In this document: piece by piece, positions 45,358 to 57,074 of the stretch
Numbering within the stretch: the stretch's first letter is position 1
Layout: every line of letters starts with the position of its first letter
From: Lactarius indigo
Lineage: Eukaryota; Basidiomycota; Agaricomycetes; Russulales; Russulaceae
DNA: 64,000 nt
Assembly: GCA_025766275.1 (NCBI GenBank)
Contig: JAFKAC010000061.1
Coordinates: forward strand, 186,001 to 250,000
Reading direction: 5' to 3'
Translations under genes and position numbers: made by a program
The notes under the pieces: generated by a model
Seen by the model: the letters and a program-made list of their open reading frames with translations, nothing else
What the model was told of the DNA's origin: nothing
Database searches by the model: none

Positions 45358-46836
45358 GTGGGAATATACTCTGCTTTACAAACTTGCAGTGCAGTAGTCG
45401 ATATCGTATCAAAGCGCTTACACTTGCGCTCGCATGTATCGACTGAAGTCTCATCCTGTACTCACCATGTCATCCAAATCAAACCGTTAACAGGCTATGG
45501 CCCTGAGAAAATCTATTTCTTTCATACTGATGGTCTCTTGCCAGTGGATTTTGGCGGTCGTCATTTTGCCACTGCCACTGGCGTGGTCACAGGATATCAT
45601 GTGACTTCCAGGCCGACGTTTATGACAGCGTGGTGCGGGATAATCCTGGAGCGCTTACGCATCACATGCAACATGCGTTACGCGTCACAGTGGTACTACA
45701 TGCAACTTCAAGTTAAGCGGCAATCCCTATTAGACGCTTGTCCACCTTTCTCGCCTTCCCTCATGCTCCGCCTCCGAAAAGAAAGTGGCATCCCATTCAC
45801 TGCTTCTCAGTTCCGTATTGGCAAACAAAATGCCATCGAATTCAGCACCAGTAGTGCAGGTATGTCAACAAAAGCGGTGGTGGCTATCAGTTACTTAATA
45901 TCTAGCGCATGGCCAGAACTCTGTAGCCCTAATGCGCCCAGTAATGACCAGGAAAATGTTCCTCCCCAGGAATCGCCATTTTACCCGTCGTCTGCTCATC
46001 CAAAGACTGTACCTGCGCCCGACCTTGCCACTCCCGGCCGGATCCGCACATGTCTACAGCGCATACCAAGCTGGCTGTACAGTACCCTCTTCCACTTCCT
46101 AACTTGCTACTTTCTTCTCTCAATCTGTCGCTCCGCATGGCCACAGCTGGGTCGCATTCTCCCCACTATGGTCACCAGAGTCGTTATCGAGTCCGATGTA
46201 CGGTGCGATTGGCATCAGTCGGTCATTTCACATATCATCCCATTTGGATACGACTTTGCTTCCGCACAAGCTGGCGCTGTGGTCACTCCAAAATTAACGA
46301 CACCAGGCCTCGAGTCTAACCCCATGTCTGAGATTTCAAGGAGCCCTGCGGGTCTGTGTTGGTCGTTTCGTGGTAACTCAGGGACCGTCGGCGTTGCTCT
46401 CAGTGCACCCAACGTCCTACCATCTCACATCGTAATACAACACCAGCCGTCCAACTCTACGGCACTTCTTTCTCGTGCCCCTCGTCAGGTCATGGTATGG
46501 GGACTGGTGGATGGTGCGAAGAACATGGAAGCCTATAAACAGTCGCGTGATGCGTTTGCTTCCACGATTGTGAGGCGCCCGCCTTTCCCAACGTCAAGAG
46601 AAGGTCTTTTTTTACCCCTGGCGGAGATTGAGTTCGACATCACCACCCAATCCCTGCACCAATCTTTCCCTCTTTATGACGAAGCTAAATCGTGGGGCAT
46701 TGACTTTGGCATCATTGTTTTTCAGGTTCGCAGTAACTGGGGTGCCGATGTCACGTCACTGTGCTCGGTTCATGTTTATGGGTGCACGACTGTACCAGAT
46801 AAGGGGGTATCGTTCAAACGTAGTAGCGGCCTGTAA
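45358..46836 (+). CDS. SUN-domain protein (Sad1/UNC-84 type)
   Basis: SUN proteins sit in the inner nuclear membrane and bind KASH proteins across the perinuclear space; other fungal SUN proteins act in the secretory pathway. The 492-codon frame has one membrane segment near residues 237-258 (WLYSTLFHFLTCYFLLSICR). The C-terminal SUN domain spans about 290-485: FASAQAGAVVTPKLTTPG, GLCWSFRGNSGTVGVALSAP, RAPRQVMVWGLVDGAKN, then DFGIIVFQVRSNWG. The frame is open with no lesion. The start is unresolved: the first codon of the frame is GTG, and ATG at 45157 opens a separate 62-codon frame (MTQSFNSGEDLRAG) that may be a first exon. It lies between two transposon-rich blocks, and paralogues are common in basidiomycetes. 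Confidence 0.75.
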   Translation: MGIYSALQTCSAVVDIVSKRLHLRSHVSTEVSSCTHHVIQIKPLTGYGPEKIYFFHTDGLLPVDFGGRHFATATGVVTGYHVTSRPTFMTAWCGIILERLRITCNMRYASQWYYMQLQVKRQSLLDACPPFSPSLMLRLRKESGIPFTASQFRIGKQNAIEFSTSSAGMSTKAVVAISYLISSAWPELCSPNAPSNDQENVPPQESPFYPSSAHPKTVPAPDLATPGRIRTCLQRIPSWLYSTLFHFLTCYFLLSICRSAWPQLGRILPTMVTRVVIESDVRCDWHQSVISHIIPFGYDFASAQAGAVVTPKLTTPGLESNPMSEISRSPAGLCWSFRGNSGTVGVALSAPNVLPSHIVIQHQPSNSTALLSRAPRQVMVWGLVDGAKNMEAYKQSRDAFASTIVRRPPFPTSREGLFLPLAEIEFDITTQSLHQSFPLYDEAKSWGIDFGIIVFQVRSNWGADVTSLCSVHVYGCTTVPDKGVSFKRSSGL

Positions 46837-47397
46837 AATATTTATCTACTAGACTACAATCGCTAGAGGGTCCGACAAGACCACAGTTTGGCTGTTCACT
46901 AGCTCCCTTCGGACATACATCGTGCTCAATTCACCTCCCTCCGGAGAATTCTTTTGATTTGGAGGACATCGGACTGAGTGCGGGTGTAATGGTGCGAGAT
47001 ATGTACTTGGTGCATTGGCACAGGCATGACGAGGTGAGTCAGTGCGTGAGACAACTGAGTCTGTATCTTGAATCAACAAATGTCGATCAACAAACAGTCA
47101 ATAATACGTCTTTCGGTCTACTACACCCATTCTGATGTACACAGACCTGGTCAATTTCCCCTTCATCCCCAGCACTCTCACTACCAACATTGCCATACAC
47201 ATCCCCATTGAGGGCTACCACTACCCCAAAGTGGCTTCTCCAGGAGTCTCCGGGCACTAGCCCCTCATCGCTTTTGCTCCTTTCCCACGTTTCACAACGG
47301 TTCTGTGTTATTGCTGCACCCTGAGTACAACAATGAGGATACAACTTTGGAAAGTGAGCCTTTGGGAATAACCCATATACAGAGAGATGTTTGATTG
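46837..47397. other. Intergenic, no recognisable gene
   Basis: Short frames only on both strands, no motif. It contains the 3' flank of the SUN-domain gene and the target of the solo LTR (GATTG at 47393). Confidence 0.5.
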
Positions 47398-48204
47398 TGT
47401 AATGAACGTGCCTCGACCACGTGACTTACCAGCATCACGTGTTGGACCTCAATGGGAGTATCAAGAATCTGGCTGGGCGAATGCCGATTCCCCTGAAGAA
47501 GAAGACGAAGAAGATGGGCTGCTTACGCAGCTGCAGCGTCAGGAGGAGTATACCCGAGCCACGTATGCGTGGTGTGGACAGTTGGTGGTCATGTGACTAA
47601 CATACTCACGTGACAATGTTTCAGTGTGATGTTTGCGTAACACAAACATCATGCCGAACCAGTGTTACAGTCCACTTGCCATATCAAGCTTAGAGGTTAT
47701 CGGGTTACATTGTACAGACTCTACGGGCCTACGTGCCTATCTTCTGATTACGGTGTGCGTCCTGACTGGTTGTTGCGTTTGTGCTGACTGATATGATACC
47801 GAGGGCCTTATGCCATTGGTTGTACTTATCTATGACTCAGTATGACTCAGTACGATACTAGGGTTTCTGTGTTCGGATCTGACTGCGAACCTTATCGTGT
47901 ACTAGTATATAGGTAGTACGCTGGGACGGAGCATTCCCCAGCTTGAGTTCTTGTATCACTCCTACCGTTCAATAGGACTTCAGGCTTTCCCCTCCTTTGT
48001 GACTTGTTGTTTGCCTCCCGTCTCTCTTTTGGTTGACGGCTGTTCAATTTCCCTCTTTTATTCCCTGATTATCTCATCAGGAGGTAACCTTGTCTTGACT
48101 ACTAAGGGGACGCTTCAGCAGTTCAGCTCGTTCCACAAGTAGTAGTCACATGCCAACACCCGTTACCGGTCCAAGTCGGACAATACGTTCGTAGGAACGT
48201 AACA
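47398..48204 (+). repeat. Solo LTR, family E, copy 2
   Basis: An uninterrupted 807-base LTR, TGTAAT...GTAACA, with perfect 5-bp target duplication GATTG (47393-47397 and 48205-48209). It has the same length as the reassembled copy 1. Near its start a frame of about 65 codons with an acidic stretch (SPEEEDEEDGLLTQLQRQEE) is open in both copies. Confidence 0.9.
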
Positions 48205-48689
48205 GATTGCTCTAGATGCCCGAAGTACGTGTTCTGCGAAAGAGTCTGGTTGGAATCTTCGTTACTCCTTCCACCTTACCCAATTGCAGTGTAGTTCCCT
48301 GCACCTTGAGAAATGCTTGATCTCAGAAGATTTTAGAGCATGAAATCATAGAGTGCACCACCCGTGCGGTTACCACCTTGCACTGTTATATGGATCAAGT
48401 TGGTGTCCCCATCCCTGATATAGCGGAGCACATAGCCGCCTCCATTATATTTTCAGAGGTCAATCTTAACCTCTTTTGCAAATCCACGCCACTTAACACA
48501 CGTTGACAGGATGGTGACGCAAGCGACTCACAGAATGGCGATGCAAGTGACTCACAGGGTCAGACTTTAGAAGACGCAGCCATTTCCGAAATGGTGCCTT
48601 GGTCATGACTTGTAAATAGGTCTCTTTCCCACTGGCACTTACGGACCGTCTCGTGCAGCACCTTGCATACCTGCACTGGTGAAAAGCCC
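48205..48689. other. No recognisable gene
   Basis: Between the solo LTR and an LTR fragment. No frame of note and no transposon end recognised. Confidence 0.45.
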
Positions 48690-48834
48690 ATTTCCTGGTT
48701 ATCTCACCAGGAGGTCACCTTGTGTGGACTACTAAGGGGACACTTTGGCACTTCAGCCCATTCCACAAGTAGTAGTCACATACCAACACCTGCTTTCAGT
48801 CTAAGTTGGACATTATGTTTGCAGGAATATAACA
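48690..48834 (+). repeat. Diverged fragment of LTR family E (3' end)
   Basis: About 145 bases match the last part of LTR E (from the TTATCTCAYCAGGAGGT block to TAACA). Many CG dinucleotides of the other copies are TG or CA here, so it is an older copy. The rest of the LTR is missing. Confidence 0.75.
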
Positions 48835-48951
48835 CAGGGAGTCCAAAGATACAGCCCAAATGCTTGCCCCTACCAGTGCCACAACATGTGCAATTGGTCA
48901 TGGGAGCACTGGGCCAAAATGGTCCAGGTGAGAGTAAGGTGGAATTCACCA

Positions 48952-49523
48952 ATATTCCCTTTGAAAAACACATTATATATTGTCTAGCTGGGTGTTGCTT
49001 GAAAAATCCATAAAAAATTTTGGTTTTGTTGATAAAATTTTGATATGCCACCCTCTTAGGAAAAATGATGATGCAATTTAAAATTCTTTGATAATAAAAT
49101 TGTGGAAGTATATTATGACATGTCCTCAATATTGCCAAGGTGTTGACACTCACAATTGCCATGATATAATCTAAACAACTTGTCATAATTTTTTGTGTGA
49201 GATATTTAGGCAAACTGCAAAGTGATATTTTCATTTTGTTATGCTATTTTCACTTGACATTAAAATGTGCTATTTGCATTTTCTCTACATATTACCTGTG
49301 AAACACTTTAACAAGATATATAATATAACTCCTCATAAGATGTTGAAAATATTGTGGCAAAGAAAACTTATATTGTCTACATATTGTACCTTCAAATGAT
49401 AATGACAATACATAGTAACCTTATCAAAATTTTACATGATGAAAATTGGTGGATAAAAAATACCTTTTATTATGGAATATGTCAACATTTTGTCAACAGT
49501 AAAAAGCAATTTTCCATCCAGTG
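48952..49523 (-). repeat. AT-rich dispersed repeat, copy 2 (inverted)
   Basis: Reverse complement of 11724-12297 with scattered differences, same end points. The two copies point toward each other across about 36 kb that contain the whole transposon nest and the SUN gene. Confidence 0.75.
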
Positions 49524-50378
49524 CCTTTTTAAACCCTGCTGTACTGCCAGTGGTCGCTTTAACATAGACGCCGCAAGTCTAGCTAGAGCTCCCGAGCATT
49601 CAAATGTTCAAACGCCAGCTCATCCTGGTTTGGTTCGTTGAGACATGTCTCTTGTGTAGTGGCGTGTTCGAAGAACCCGGATTGATGCCGAACAGACACC
49701 CTGGCAATTCTCCCGCTCCTGAATTATAGACGCATGGTCCGCCGTGTGCTTCTTCCACCGATCAGCAGTACACACCTGTGTTCAGAGCTGTCACTCATGA
49801 CGTGATACTGTATTTGTCTGCTGCCGGCGCCGGCTCTGTGCTGCACGAGAAAGGCCTGAGAATGGCGACCAGGATTCGCCGCGGGCGACCTTCCTATCCA
49901 GGCATTCCCAAATCGGGCTCTCCGAGTTTCGACCTTACTACTGTACTCATTCGGGGATAAATTCACTTGGCCTTGGCCTTGGCTTTGACCTGGAGTTATG
50001 CGCTGATTCCGTCCTAGATCACAGGGTTAGTTGGTGTACATGGTCCGGATAAAAGTAAGAGAGGCGTGGAGTTCTGCTGCCGATCAGCTTTGTCTGTGGG
50101 AAGGACGCGGTAACGGTTATCCGCTACTCGTTGGACCGAAGGGTGAACATGTCAACGTCTAGGCCGGAGGCGCTGCTCCTGCTGCTCGGCTCGGCGGACT
50201 CAACCATTTTGAGCGAGCTGTGTCGGCGAGGTCGGCTTGGACACGAGGAACAACGGCAGCGACCATATGGACACGGGCGACATTCTTCTTTCCGCCCCGA
50301 TGGGCTGACCGCACCATCTCACGGTATTGCAACGTATAAAATGGGTGAAGGGCACAAAGAGTCCATCCTTTCCGAGCT
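49524..50378. other. Intergenic; upstream region of the carboxypeptidase gene
   Basis: No coding frame with family resemblance. A TATA box (TATAAAA, 50335-50341) lies 38 bases before the carboxypeptidase ATG, which would give a short 5' leader. Confidence 0.55.
50335..50341 (+). promoter_or_regulatory. TATA box of the carboxypeptidase gene
   Basis: TATAAAA in a GC-rich context, correctly placed upstream of the ATG at 50379. Confidence 0.5.
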
Positions 50379-52788
50379 ATGGCGCGTCTCACCCGTACGC
50401 TGGCATTCGCCCTGACCGGCCTGCTTTGCGGGGCGCTCTTTGCGGCAGAGCCAGTTGCAGCACGTGATACCTCTGTGGGCTATCTCAACACGAAACGCCA
50501 CGAAGCTCTGAAGCGCTGGGAGCGGTCTGCCCGTGGTCCAAACTCTGTCGATAATGCACGTCGTGCCGCCGACACTCCAGCACCTCCAAGAGTGAAAAAT
50601 ATTACCTTCTCGAATCCGAAAGCCTCCCGTGTGTAACTCGGTTGACTTTTACCTCTTGGTGTCTCACACATCTGCAGAGTTCTTTGTGGATGGCACGACT
50701 ATCCCCCAGGTCGACTTTGACGTCGGTCCATCATGGTCCGGCCTAATCCCCATAAGTGCAGCGCCGAACGAGTCAAGAAAGGTACGCTTTCGGTCGAATT
50801 TTCTCATGCCAACTTTCTCCTGACTCCACGATTAGCTTTTCTTCTGGTTCTTCCCTCCGGGACCGGAAGGAAGCTTAGACGACCTTGTCTTCTGGTGTGT
50901 TGTTTATTCGCGTGTGTTTTACGGTACCCAGCCCATCTCACCATCTTCTAGGACGAATGGAGGTCCGGGTTGCTCTTCGCTAGAGGGTATGTTTCAAGAG
51001 AATGGGGTAAGTTCCCACAAACCATTGTCAACGCGACCCACCACACCTGACATACCCCAGCCCTTCACATGGGGAACTGGGCAGGCTCTTCCGACGCAGA
51101 ATGAATGGAGTTGGACAAATCTTTCCAGCGTCCTCTATGTCGAGCAACCTGTTGGTACTGGGTTTTCGCAGGGGAAGCCCAATGCAAGGGTGCGCATTCT
51201 CTTGCATTTTTTAAGTGTGTGGTTTACCGTCATGGTCACGACAGAATGAGAACGACGTTGCGGCTCAACTGGTCGGCTTCTTGCAACAATTCCTGGAGAT
51301 TTTTTCAGAACTGAAAGGAAAGAATTTCTATCTTACTGGTGAAAGTGTGAGTGCGGATCTTTCGTGATCACGGATTCAAATTCTGATGTTAAGAACAGTA
51401 CGCAGGGATGTATGTACCCTGTACGTGGCATCATTGGGTTCGCCTTGTTTGCACTGAGAAGAACAACCTTTAGACATCGCGAACTTTATCTATGAGAATA
51501 CGACGCAGTCTACGCTCGATCTAGACTTGAAAGGTTTCTGGATCAACGATCGTGAGTCCTTCGAAGCTCAACCTCGGGACCCTCCATCCTCATAGTTTTG
51601 TGTAGCTGTCATCGGTTGGGACGTCGTCCAGAGCCAAATTCCCGCCGTCGGCTTCGTCCACAAATACGAGCACGTGTTCGCCTTCAAGTTTGTCATTCGT
51701 TATCCCCGTCGACCTTCACTGAGCGAGCCATGTACAGTCAAACTTTCCTCGCGCACTTGGACGCGGTCGCAGCACAATGCAATTATGCGGATTACATCGC
51801 GAAGCACGTCACGTTCCCACCGCAGGGTCTCCTGCCGCTCCCTGGCAAATCCACGGAATTCGACAAGGGCTGCGATGTTTGGGACATGATCTTCGATGCG
51901 GCGCTGCTCGTCAACCCAGCTTTCAACATATACCGTATCTTCGATACAGTGAGCGCCTTTTCAAAAACCTCCATGGTCGTCTGGTGATGAACTCTTTTTT
52001 TGCACTAGTGGCCGATCTTATGGGATGTCCTGGGTTTCCCGTAGATCTCTCTCTCTCTCTTTTTGATTCTCTATCCTGAAATTTAACCGTCAGGGGATCG
52101 TTTTTCCAAGCACAGACAACACCTCTGTACTTCGATCGACCGGACGTCAAGGCGGCGATCCACGCACCGGCGACCGTCAACTGGGCCGAATGCTCCGACA
52201 TCAACGTGTTCCCCCACGGCGACGCGAGTCTCCCGCCAGCGTTCACGGTGCTCCCGAATGTGATCGAGAAGAGCCAGCGCTCGGTGATCGTGCACGGTCT
52301 CGGCGACTTTATCTTGATCGCCGAGGGTGCCCGCATCGTGCTTCAGAAGTAAGTTCAAGCCCTCACGTACCGAAACCTCGACTTTGTGCTGAGCACTCAC
52401 TCTCTTAGCATGACTTGTAGGTGTTCCGTTCATTCGCCCGTATGGTGAGGGCATGCTTGAAAATTTGTTTTCAAGGGGGTGGTATGCAGGGATTCCAGCA
52501 GCCCATTGCCAATGACTCGTTCGTAATCGACGGCGTCGGTTCCTTGGGCAACATGCACACTGAGCGTGGATTGGCTTATGTCGAGGTCTCGCTCGCCGGA
52601 CACATGTATGTCGTGTGGTACTGTATATTTATTGGAACGTCGTGCTTACCAACGCCAGGGTACCGCAATTCTCACCTGTGGTAAGTTGGGCGGTTGGTAT
52701 TACTTGATTACTGTGTGACCATTTATCTTCCGTACAGGCGTCTCTCCAGATCATGAAGTACTTGTTGGGCTTTAGGGATACCCCGTGA
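50379..52788 (+). CDS. Serine carboxypeptidase, peptidase family S10
   Basis: It removes C-terminal residues from peptides in the vacuole or outside the cell. Sixteen exons, all in phase: 50379-50628, 50678-50781, 50836-50894, 50952-51006, 51061-51189, 51245-51346, 51399-51420, 51474-51551, 51606-51687, 51738-51948, 52009-52040, 52094-52348, 52409-52416, 52476-52605, 52659-52680 and 52738-52788, giving 529 residues. A signal peptide is clear ([20 protein letters not shown]). Family blocks: [31 protein letters not shown], the nucleophile motif GESYAGMY (Ser233), [11 protein letters not shown] (Asp446) and AGHMVPQFSP (His505), so the catalytic triad is whole. Exon 13 is an 8-base micro-exon completing NMTW. 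No lesion was found. Likely secreted because of the signal peptide; no retention signal at the C-terminus (LLGFRDTP). Confidence 0.9.
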
Positions 52789-53004
52789 GGTCCCCTACGC
52801 TTTTCGCCCTGTAGGGAGTGGGAAGGGCCAGATAGGCACAACGACGTTCATTTGTCAGTAGTAACGACGAGTGTTGTGAGATTCATTTAAAATAAGCCTA
52901 TAGTGGGTGGTTGCTGCTCCCGGGATCATACATACGCAAAACAAGAGGATGATGATATAGTATGTTGAAATCTACGAGGGCTGCCAGCGGCTCTCTCTTC
53001 TCTA
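52789..53004. other. Short convergent intergenic region
   Basis: About 215 bases between the carboxypeptidase stop and the stop of the karyopherin gene on the other strand. It must hold both 3' ends; no clear AATAAA signal was found. Confidence 0.5.
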
Positions 53005-56000
53005 CTACCACGCGTAACCAAAGTTGGAGCCCTCTTGCCCCCTCGCGACGATTGTGAACTGCCGCACGGCGTCCCGCGTCTTCCGTATTGACCGCGTACC
53101 GCTGAGGCGCGCGTCACAATTAGGCGAGGGAAGAGAGAAAGCCAGAAAGAGAGGCGTACCCGAATACCGCCTTTACCAAGGCGTCCTTGGCGTCCGGACC
53201 CGCGCGAGACTGCGAAAAATCGCTCTGTGCGTCGTCGTCATGTTACAGTAACATACATACTAAAAAAAAAAAACGAACCCCATATAGGACTGCGAGGATC
53301 CACCGCTTGCTCTCGAGCGGCGTCTTGACGACGAGAGCCGAGAAGAGCTCGACGAGGTTCGGGACGGCCGACTTTGGCGCCACGCCGGCAAAGCCGACGA
53401 GGAGCGAGCGCATGATCGCGTGTCCGTGAGTATCGAGCAGGAGTGTCTTCGCCTCTGCGAAATCGTCGCTCGCCTGCGTGTCTTTGATAAGTGCGGTCTA
53501 AGAGGGGCTCAGAACTTCAATGGGACGGACACGTGGAGGACAGAGACGAGCGTACTAGGAACGTCGATGCTGCTACGAGGGAGTAGCGCTCCTGCAGGCC
53601 GAGGGCGGATATCGCGCATTGGACAAGCGCATCAAAGGACGGTCGCGGGAGGTGATAGAACACCGTGACGAAATGGTAAGACACCTGAGCTGGCGTTTGA
53701 ATCATCTTGATCAGGCAAAGGTAACCGGTGACCTTACCTTCTCCACAAAGTTGAAAAAATCCTGCACGATATCGGGGTTCTGCGTAGGGTGTCACCTTTT
53801 CGTGGAAAACAAGGTGATAGCCAGCCTGATGGACGACCCACGTACTGCTTCCATGCCTCCCTCGACGCCCAGTGTGTCCAAGCTCACCTGCAACAGCACG
53901 GCAACGACGTCGCGCACGACCGTCAGCACCTCGTTAGAGGGCACAGCGCGCAGAGACGCCGTGTACGGCGCGGGCGGATCGAGTTGTATGACGAGCATAT
54001 TTGCCAGCGCAAGCCAGACGCCCGTAAGCTGGCGCTGCGCCGCGCGGCACACGAGCTCTAGCAGCGGGCCCGGCGGCAGCGAGATTAGCGTGGCGTCGGC
54101 CGAGAGCGCCGTGATCGACTTGAACAAGTCGCTGAGCGCCTATGATATAGGCCGACTTGGCTGAGAATCAACCCTCCTCTGGGCAAGCCCCGGAATGGGA
54201 ACATACCTCGCTGACTTCGGCATCCGTCGACCACAGCTCGACAGCTCCTTGAATTGCGCGCAGCATCTCTTCCCGCAGGCGCACCACGCGGATATCGTCC
54301 CGAGCACGCTGCATGCGTTCCAGCTCCTCTGTTACTGGCGAGTTCTCGAAGCCGGCGGCGTCGCTTGTCCGAGTTAGACCCTTTGCGACGCCGGAGAGTA
54401 TTTGGAGTTGCTGTATAGCCAGCTCGCGCGCCTCCTCTGGTATCTACGATAGTTGTTAAGGGGATACACCCTCATTCGCGCGGACGAACGTAAAACGCAC
54501 TTGCGAAGATGACTGCAACGCCTGGAACAACTTCGCCACCACCGGTTGTACGATCACCTAGATTCCGTGTTCACCACGACCACGACCACGACCACGAAAA
54601 CGAATGACCACAGACCTCGATTGGGGGTATTTCCTCGTCTGGCGGGAGCGCCTGTATCACACTCGAGATCGACTGCAGCACCTTTGCCTTCTCCGTGTCC
54701 TGCACACTCGAGAGCCCCGCATGCAGCTCACCAAAGGCGGTAATGTGGGGCGCGAGAGCGGCCCGGTTCGCATCGCACAGATCGCGCAGCGCATTGGCGG
54801 CGGGCAAGCACAGGTTTACCTCGCTCAGCGCAAGAGCTACGTAACTCAGGACGGTGAGCAGGGGTTCCCTCGACTCCACAGGAAGGGTTGTGAACCACGA
54901 GGCGTAGGACCCTTATGCCGGAAACGTGAGCGGGGGCGGGGCGGCGGATACCGAGCGAAAAGAAAGAAAACATACCAATGAGGCCTAAGACGGTGCGCCG
55001 GATGCGGTGACCGCCAGATACGGGCAACTGGCCGAGGACCTCGGGGCTGAAGAGGCGCAATAGGTGTTGGCTCGCCTCCAACGGCACGGCCTCTTGTATG
55101 GACATGATGCAGTGGAGCGTCGCCTCAAGTTCCTGTGGCGATCTGTGTCAGTCGAAATGAACGCGAGGTGGCACGATACTGACCTCCCATCCTCCGACTT
55201 CGTCTCGCTTGGGTAGCCGCTCTGTGAGATCTCCAAGGTAATATGCGAGCATGTCGTCTCGCAGGACGTAATAACTACAGTGGGGTCACCAAGGGTGCGA
55301 TCACAGAAACGGGAAACCAGAACTCACGCATTGATAAGTGTGTCGCCGACATCGCGCCGATAGCTTTGCGCGTCGTTCTCGTCAGTTGTGGGGGTCTCCA
55401 AAGAGCCAACGCAGACGGACATACACCTGAAATCTCTCGACCTGATCTGCGGGCACCTTATCCGTTTCTTTCCTTCGGACATCGAGAGCAAGTGAGGAAA
55501 GTCACGCACCTTTTGCCCAGCCGCTCGGGGGCGTCGGCCAGCGGACCTTAGTCCTGAGCACGGCGACGAGCTCAGCATACACGGCCTTAGCGAGCGCCCA
55601 CATTTCCTTTTCGCGCGCGGCGTCGCTCTCCGGCGGGAACTCGACCGTCCAGAGTGACTCCTGGAAGAGATACCAGAAGCCGAGCATACGCTCGCTCTCC
55701 TCCTCATCGACGCCGTAGCTGCCGGGCAGCGCGGTGAAGGACAACACGAGACGCAAGAACGCCTGCACGAGTGGTGCGTGCAGGTTCTCCGCGAGGTATG
55801 CCGTCGAGTGGTCGCCGAGCCCCGCGAGCAGCCGACACAACGCGGACGCGGACTCGTCCGGCCCGTCGCGGTGCGCCGTGCTGACGACGGGCGGGCCAGC
55901 TTGCGCGCACCACTGCAGGAGCGGCACCGTCAGCGTGACTGCACCAGCGCCGTCCTCGAATGCAGTGGAGGAGAGTACTGCCAGGACCGCGGACACGACG

Positions 56001-57074
56001 GGCTGGAACGAAGGGGCGGCGGGATCGAGGAGCGCGAACAGGGAAGGCAAGATGGGGGTGATATCGCTGTATGGAGTCGAGGTGAGGGTGAGGAGAGGCA
56101 CCCATGGGCAGGGGGCGTACCTGCTGGGTAGATTTGGGATCCATGCCTCGAAGCACTTGAGCGCGGATTGCAGTTGACCCAGTCTGGCGGGATCCATGGG
56201 CGGCGCGATGGACGAGGCGATGGCCTGCGTCACGAGCGGGACGGCGTCTCGTAGGCTCTGGAGCATCTGAGCCCTGTGTGCGCCGAGGTTGAGAAACAAG
56301 ATCGATCTGATCCGAGGAGTAAGAGCGAGAGTGGGATTTACGCACCTTTTCGCTGATAGAAGGTCAGCGCCATTAACCTCTTCCACGGCAATTTCAAAGA
56401 AGTCCAAAATATTTTCGGTGGACGCGCCTGCGCCGGAGAGCGCGGTGGCGGTGGCGATAATCCAACCTGGCCAGCGGGGAGGGTCTTGTGGCACGAGGCG
56501 AAGGGCGAGCGCTGATAACTGGGCGTAACCCAAGAACGACGGTGGGGGAACTGGAAGAAAAGGAGGGATGACAGGACGACGCACGGCAACGAAGAGTTTC
56601 CGCAGGATGACCTTGTTGTGGTGAAGGGCGATCGAGCGTCCCGTAATGCCGAGTAAAAAGACAGTGAGCTCTTCGCTGTGGTCCACAGGAAAGCTCTCCC
56701 TGCGACGAAAGGGGCCGTCGTGAGCGGTCAGAAATGCAGGCAGGCGGGTTGGCTGGGTCGCGCACCAATCGCGAGAGATCTTGACTTGGGCGGTGTGTGC
56801 GCCGAAGAACTGTACGTTCGGGTCGGCGTACTCGAATAGGAAGGGCACGACGAGGCCCCAGGCCTCCCACCGACGCTGCAGCTCGAACAGCTCGCTCTGC
56901 AGGCGGCGATGGTCATCCGGCGACAGGCGGTGCGCAGATGCGGGGTCGTATGACTGTTGGATCAACTGTGCCGAGGAGAGTGAGAGTGGGTCTCATGTGA
57001 AGAAAGGAACAAGCGCGTACTTGGCCGGCTCGTTGTACGTCTGCGGGTGCAAGGGAGGGGAGGAAGGAAGCCAT
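53005..57074 (-). CDS. Importin-13/Kap122-like karyopherin (importin-beta family)
   Basis: Importin-beta family proteins carry cargo through nuclear pores under control of Ran-GTP. Seventeen exons in phase (high to low): 57074-57021, 56965-56346, 56273-56121, 56066-55510, 55467-55425, 55363-55328, 55274-55184, 55132-54976, 54911-54616, 54557-54501, 54443-54207, 54139-53846, 53779-53738, 53684-53556, 53497-53279, 53224-53160, 53101-53005; 1,048 residues, close to the family size. The N-terminal Ran-binding region reads LIQQSYDPASA, FELQRRWEAWG and FFGAHTAQVKISRDW. Helical HEAT-type repeats fill the rest, with YYVLRDDMLAYYLGDL, NPDIVQDFFNFVEK, HLPRPSFDALVQCA, HGHAIMRSLLVGFAG and the C-terminal VRQFTIVARGQEGSNFGYAW. 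This C-terminus and the overall pattern point to the Importin-13/Kap122 branch rather than importin-beta1. No lesion. It is convergent with the carboxypeptidase gene. Confidence 0.87.
54570..54598. repeat. Short tandem repeat (CGACCA)n
   Basis: About four copies of ACCACG/CGACCA lie inside the intron at 54558-54615 of the karyopherin gene. Confidence 0.7.

Noticed and set aside
52040..52093. CT dinucleotide run as a separate regulatory element
   Set aside because: It lies inside intron 11 of the carboxypeptidase gene and is a simple repeat or polypyrimidine stretch.
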